Below, in pieces: positions 61,978-64,000 of a stretch of DNA of 64,000 nt; the stretch's first letter is position 1, and each line of letters begins with the position of its first letter. Below the pieces are notes generated by a model. That model worked only from the letters and a program-made list of their open reading frames with translations, was not told where the DNA came from and did not search any database. The stretch is taken from contig NZ_JAAONZ010000019.1 of the NCBI RefSeq assembly GCF_011602365.1, positions 1 through 64,000 of the forward strand, read 5' to 3'. The position numbers were made by a program, and so were the translations under genes. Origin of the DNA: Pseudomaricurvus hydrocarbonicus (lineage in GTDB: Bacteria > Pseudomonadota > Gammaproteobacteria > Pseudomonadales > Cellvibrionaceae).

Positions 61978-63708
61978 TTAATGATCGTGAGCATCGGCGA
62001 CGCCGGTTGGGACACGAATGTGTTCGACCAGATGCTGGATGTGTTCCGGCGGAGCTTTAGTGACACTAGACACGACATAGGCCGTGGCAAAGTTCACTAC
62101 CGCACCCACGGCACCAAACGCATTGGGCTCAATACCCAGGAACCAGTTAGGGGACATATCCCCAAGGAACGCGGTGTCGGCCACAAACATGATGCCCTTG
62201 TGCTGGAACACGTACAGCAGGGTGACAGTAATACCCGCGACCATGCCCGCAATGGCACCCTCTTTATTAATTTTCTTGCTGAAGATCCCCATCATCAAGG
62301 CCGGGAAGATCGATGAGGCCGCCAACCCAAAGGCCAGCGCCACCGTTCCCGCGGCAAAGTCAGGCGGGTTGTAACCGAGGTAACCGGCCCCGACGATTGC
62401 CCCCGCCATGGCCACCCGACTGGCAAGCAGCTCCTGTTTCTCGTTGATCTCCGGCATAAACACGCCTTTTAACAAATCGTGAGAAATCGCCGAGGATATC
62501 GCCAGCAACAAACCCGCCGCTGTCGACAACGCCGCAGCCAGACCACCGGCGGCCACCAGCGCAATCACCCAGTTTGGCAGGCGCGCGATTTCAGGGTTAG
62601 CCAGAACCATGATGTCGTTATCCACTTTCACCATTTCATTCACTTCTGGATCAGCGCGGTACTGAATCAGGCCGTCACCGTTTTTATCCTCAAATTGCAG
62701 CAGGCCGGTTTTTTCCCAGTTCTTGAACCACTGTGGACGCTGTTCGTATTCCAGGTTCTGACCCGACATTGGCTCAATGGTGTTCATCAGGTTCAAACGT
62801 GCCATACCGGCAACCGCAGGCGCTGTGGTGTAGAGAATGGCGATGAACACCAGTGCCCAACCTGCCGAAGAACGTGCATCTTTCACGGTGGGGACTGTGA
62901 AAAAACGAATGATCACGTGCGGCAGACCTGCGGTCCCGATCATCAACGACAGGGTGTAGGCAAACATGTTGGTGGTGCTGAGTCGCAACTGTGTCGTGTA
63001 TTCATGGAACCCTAACTCGGTCACCACTTGATCCAGGCGGTCGAGCAGATACACATCGGTGCCCGACAAGGTACTGCCCAGGCCCAGTTGCGGTAACGGG
63101 TTGCCGGTCAGGTTCAGCGAGATGAAAATCGCCGGGATGGTGTAGGCCAGAATCAGCACACAGTACTGGGCAATCTGGGTATAGGTAATGCCTTTCATGC
63201 CGCCGAGAACGGCATAGAAAAATACAATAAACATACCGATCAGCAAACCCAGCTCATAGCTCACTTCCAGAAAGCGGGAGAAAGCCACCCCAATCCCCTT
63301 CATCTGGCCAATGACGTAGGTAACCGAACAGATGATCAGGCAAATCACCGCCACAATTCGCGCAGTGCGGGAATAGAAACGGTCGCCAATGAACTCCGGT
63401 ACCGTAAACTTACCGTACTTGCGCAGATACGGCGCCAGCAGCATGGCCAGCACCACAAAGCCGCCGGTCCAGCCCATCAGGAACACCGAACCGCCGTAGC
63501 CCATAAAGGCGATCATACCCGCCATTGAAATGAAGGAAGCCGCCGACATCCAGTCCGCCGCCGTCGCCATGCCGTTTGCAACCGGGTGAATACCACCGCC
63601 CGCGACATAGAATTCTTTGGTGGAGCCCGCACGCGCCCAGACGGCAATGCCCATGTACAGGGCAAACGTCAGACCCACCACAATGTAAGTTAAAGTTCTC
63701 AGATCCAT
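61978..63708 (-). CDS. actP: Cation/acetate symporter
   Basis: 576-residue sodium:solute symporter family member that imports acetate and related monocarboxylates. It has about 13 hydrophobic helices. The first is MDLRTLTYIVVGLTFALYMGIAVWARAGSTKEFYVAGGGIHP. GMATAADWMSAASFISMAGMIAF is the ActP hallmark. A hydrophilic extension (GQNLEYEQRPQWFKNW and on) between helices is larger than in E. coli ActP and carries DKNGDG, an EF-hand-like loop. It follows yjcH by 11 bases. Confidence 0.95.
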   Translation of the reverse strand: MDLRTLTYIVVGLTFALYMGIAVWARAGSTKEFYVAGGGIHPVANGMATAADWMSAASFISMAGMIAFMGYGGSVFLMGWTGGFVVLAMLLAPYLRKYGKFTVPEFIGDRFYSRTARIVAVICLIICSVTYVIGQMKGIGVAFSRFLEVSYELGLLIGMFIVFFYAVLGGMKGITYTQIAQYCVLILAYTIPAIFISLNLTGNPLPQLGLGSTLSGTDVYLLDRLDQVVTELGFHEYTTQLRLSTTNMFAYTLSLMIGTAGLPHVIIRFFTVPTVKDARSSAGWALVFIAILYTTAPAVAGMARLNLMNTIEPMSGQNLEYEQRPQWFKNWEKTGLLQFEDKNGDGLIQYRADPEVNEMVKVDNDIMVLANPEIARLPNWVIALVAAGGLAAALSTAAGLLLAISSAISHDLLKGVFMPEINEKQELLASRVAMAGAIVGAGYLGYNPPDFAAGTVALAFGLAASSIFPALMMGIFSKKINKEGAIAGMVAGITVTLLYVFQHKGIMFVADTAFLGDMSPNWFLGIEPNAFGAVGAVVNFATAYVVSSVTKAPPEHIQHLVEHIRVPTGVADAHDH

Positions 63709-63719
63709 GGTGTGTACTC

Positions 63720-63986
63720 CTATTCGTCGTGGACGCCGTATTTACGATCCAACTGCCCCATCTTGCGGGCGTAATAAAAAATCAAAACCACAAAGGTGTA
63801 GATGGCGCCCTGTTGTGCGAACCAGAAGCCCAGCTTGTAACCACCAATTTGAATTTGATTGAGAACATCGAACAAGAGGATGCCGCAGCCAAACGACACC
63901 ACAAACCACACGATCATCAGCTTCACCATCAAGCCGACATTTTCTTTCCAATACGCTTTTGCATCTTCTTCAGATTTGAAAGCCAT
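63720..63986 (-). CDS. yjcH: DUF485 membrane protein (YjcH-like)
   Basis: 88-residue inner-membrane protein with two hydrophobic helices (LMIVWFVVSFGCGILLF and LGFWFAQQGAIYTFVVLIFYYARK). DUF485/YjcH genes stand directly before actP in many bacteria and are co-transcribed with it. Its role in acetate transport is not fully established. AGGAG precedes its ATG. Confidence 0.93.
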   Translation of the reverse strand: MAFKSEEDAKAYWKENVGLMVKLMIVWFVVSFGCGILLFDVLNQIQIGGYKLGFWFAQQGAIYTFVVLIFYYARKMGQLDRKYGVHDE

Positions 63987-64000
63987 TATTGTCTCTCCTG

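Overview
The window is a gammaproteobacterial chromosome segment, most likely from a Pseudomonas-like or marine Pseudomonadales/Oceanospirillales-type organism. The evidence is the divergent pyrE/crc pair, the ilvA-rpiA-(FAH)-serA order, an actP/yjcH acetate uptake locus and a membrane-bound formate dehydrogenase with a tungstate transporter. No rRNA gene, CRISPR array or replication origin was seen. One tRNA is present, tRNA-Arg(CCG).

Layout. (1) 0-3.4 kb is core chromosome: a DUF4124 protein, pyrE, crc and a cytochrome c5. (2) 3.7-21.7 kb is AT-richer accessory DNA ending at the 3' end of tRNA-Arg. It looks like two related islands stacked at the same tRNA. Short sequences resembling the tRNA 3' end lie at about 3.70 and 12.15 kb, and just inside each is a copy of the same three-helix membrane protein gene (intact at 3.9 kb, truncated at 12.4 kb). 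Island A (3.7-12.15 kb) carries a pore-former-like/immunity-like gene pair, gene cassettes with attC-like sites, an IS3-family element inserted in one of those sites, a HipA-like kinase operon and a mosaic dead integrase. Island B (12.15-21.7 kb) carries an ietAS-type subtilase/AAA+ pair (a known anti-phage/plasmid-incompatibility module), a serine recombinase with a palindromic operator, a zinc-finger/GIY-YIG-like protein and two tyrosine integrases. (3) 22-40 kb is a formate oxidation super-locus: tungstate ABC transporter tupBCA, fdhD, mobA-mobB-moeA, an opposite-strand accessory block (poly-ferredoxin, Mrp ATPase, biotin/lipoate-ligase-like protein, small DUF), then DUF3305-DUF3306-torD-TAT peptide-fdhABC, a 41-residue membrane peptide and a TusA-like protein. 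(4) 40-42.6 kb holds an HxlR regulator divergent from an SDR and a kappa-GST/DsbA-like protein. (5) 43-51 kb looks like a D-amino-acid/5-oxoproline module: DUF1445, pxpABC, a DUF4392 D-glutamate cyclase, a LysR regulator, a class IV (D-amino acid) aminotransferase and alanine racemase. (6) 51-64 kb holds small membrane proteins, ilvA, rpiA, a FAH-family hydrolase, serA, an ABC ATPase, a DnaQ-like exonuclease, a cNMP/CBS/DUF294 protein and the acetate permease genes.

How it fits together. Tungstate uptake, bis-MGD cofactor assembly, sulfur insertion by FdhD and the TorD/TAT export parts all serve the periplasm-facing formate dehydrogenase. In the 43-51 kb block, alanine racemase, the aminotransferase, D-glutamate cyclase and 5-oxoprolinase could connect D-Ala, D-Glu, 5-oxoproline and glutamate. 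The two halves of the human DGLUCY protein (DUF1445 and DUF4392) are separate genes on either side of pxpABC. A further oddity is several short tandem repeats (14-30 bp, 2-4 copies) placed just after stop codons or just before starts in the core-like DNA.
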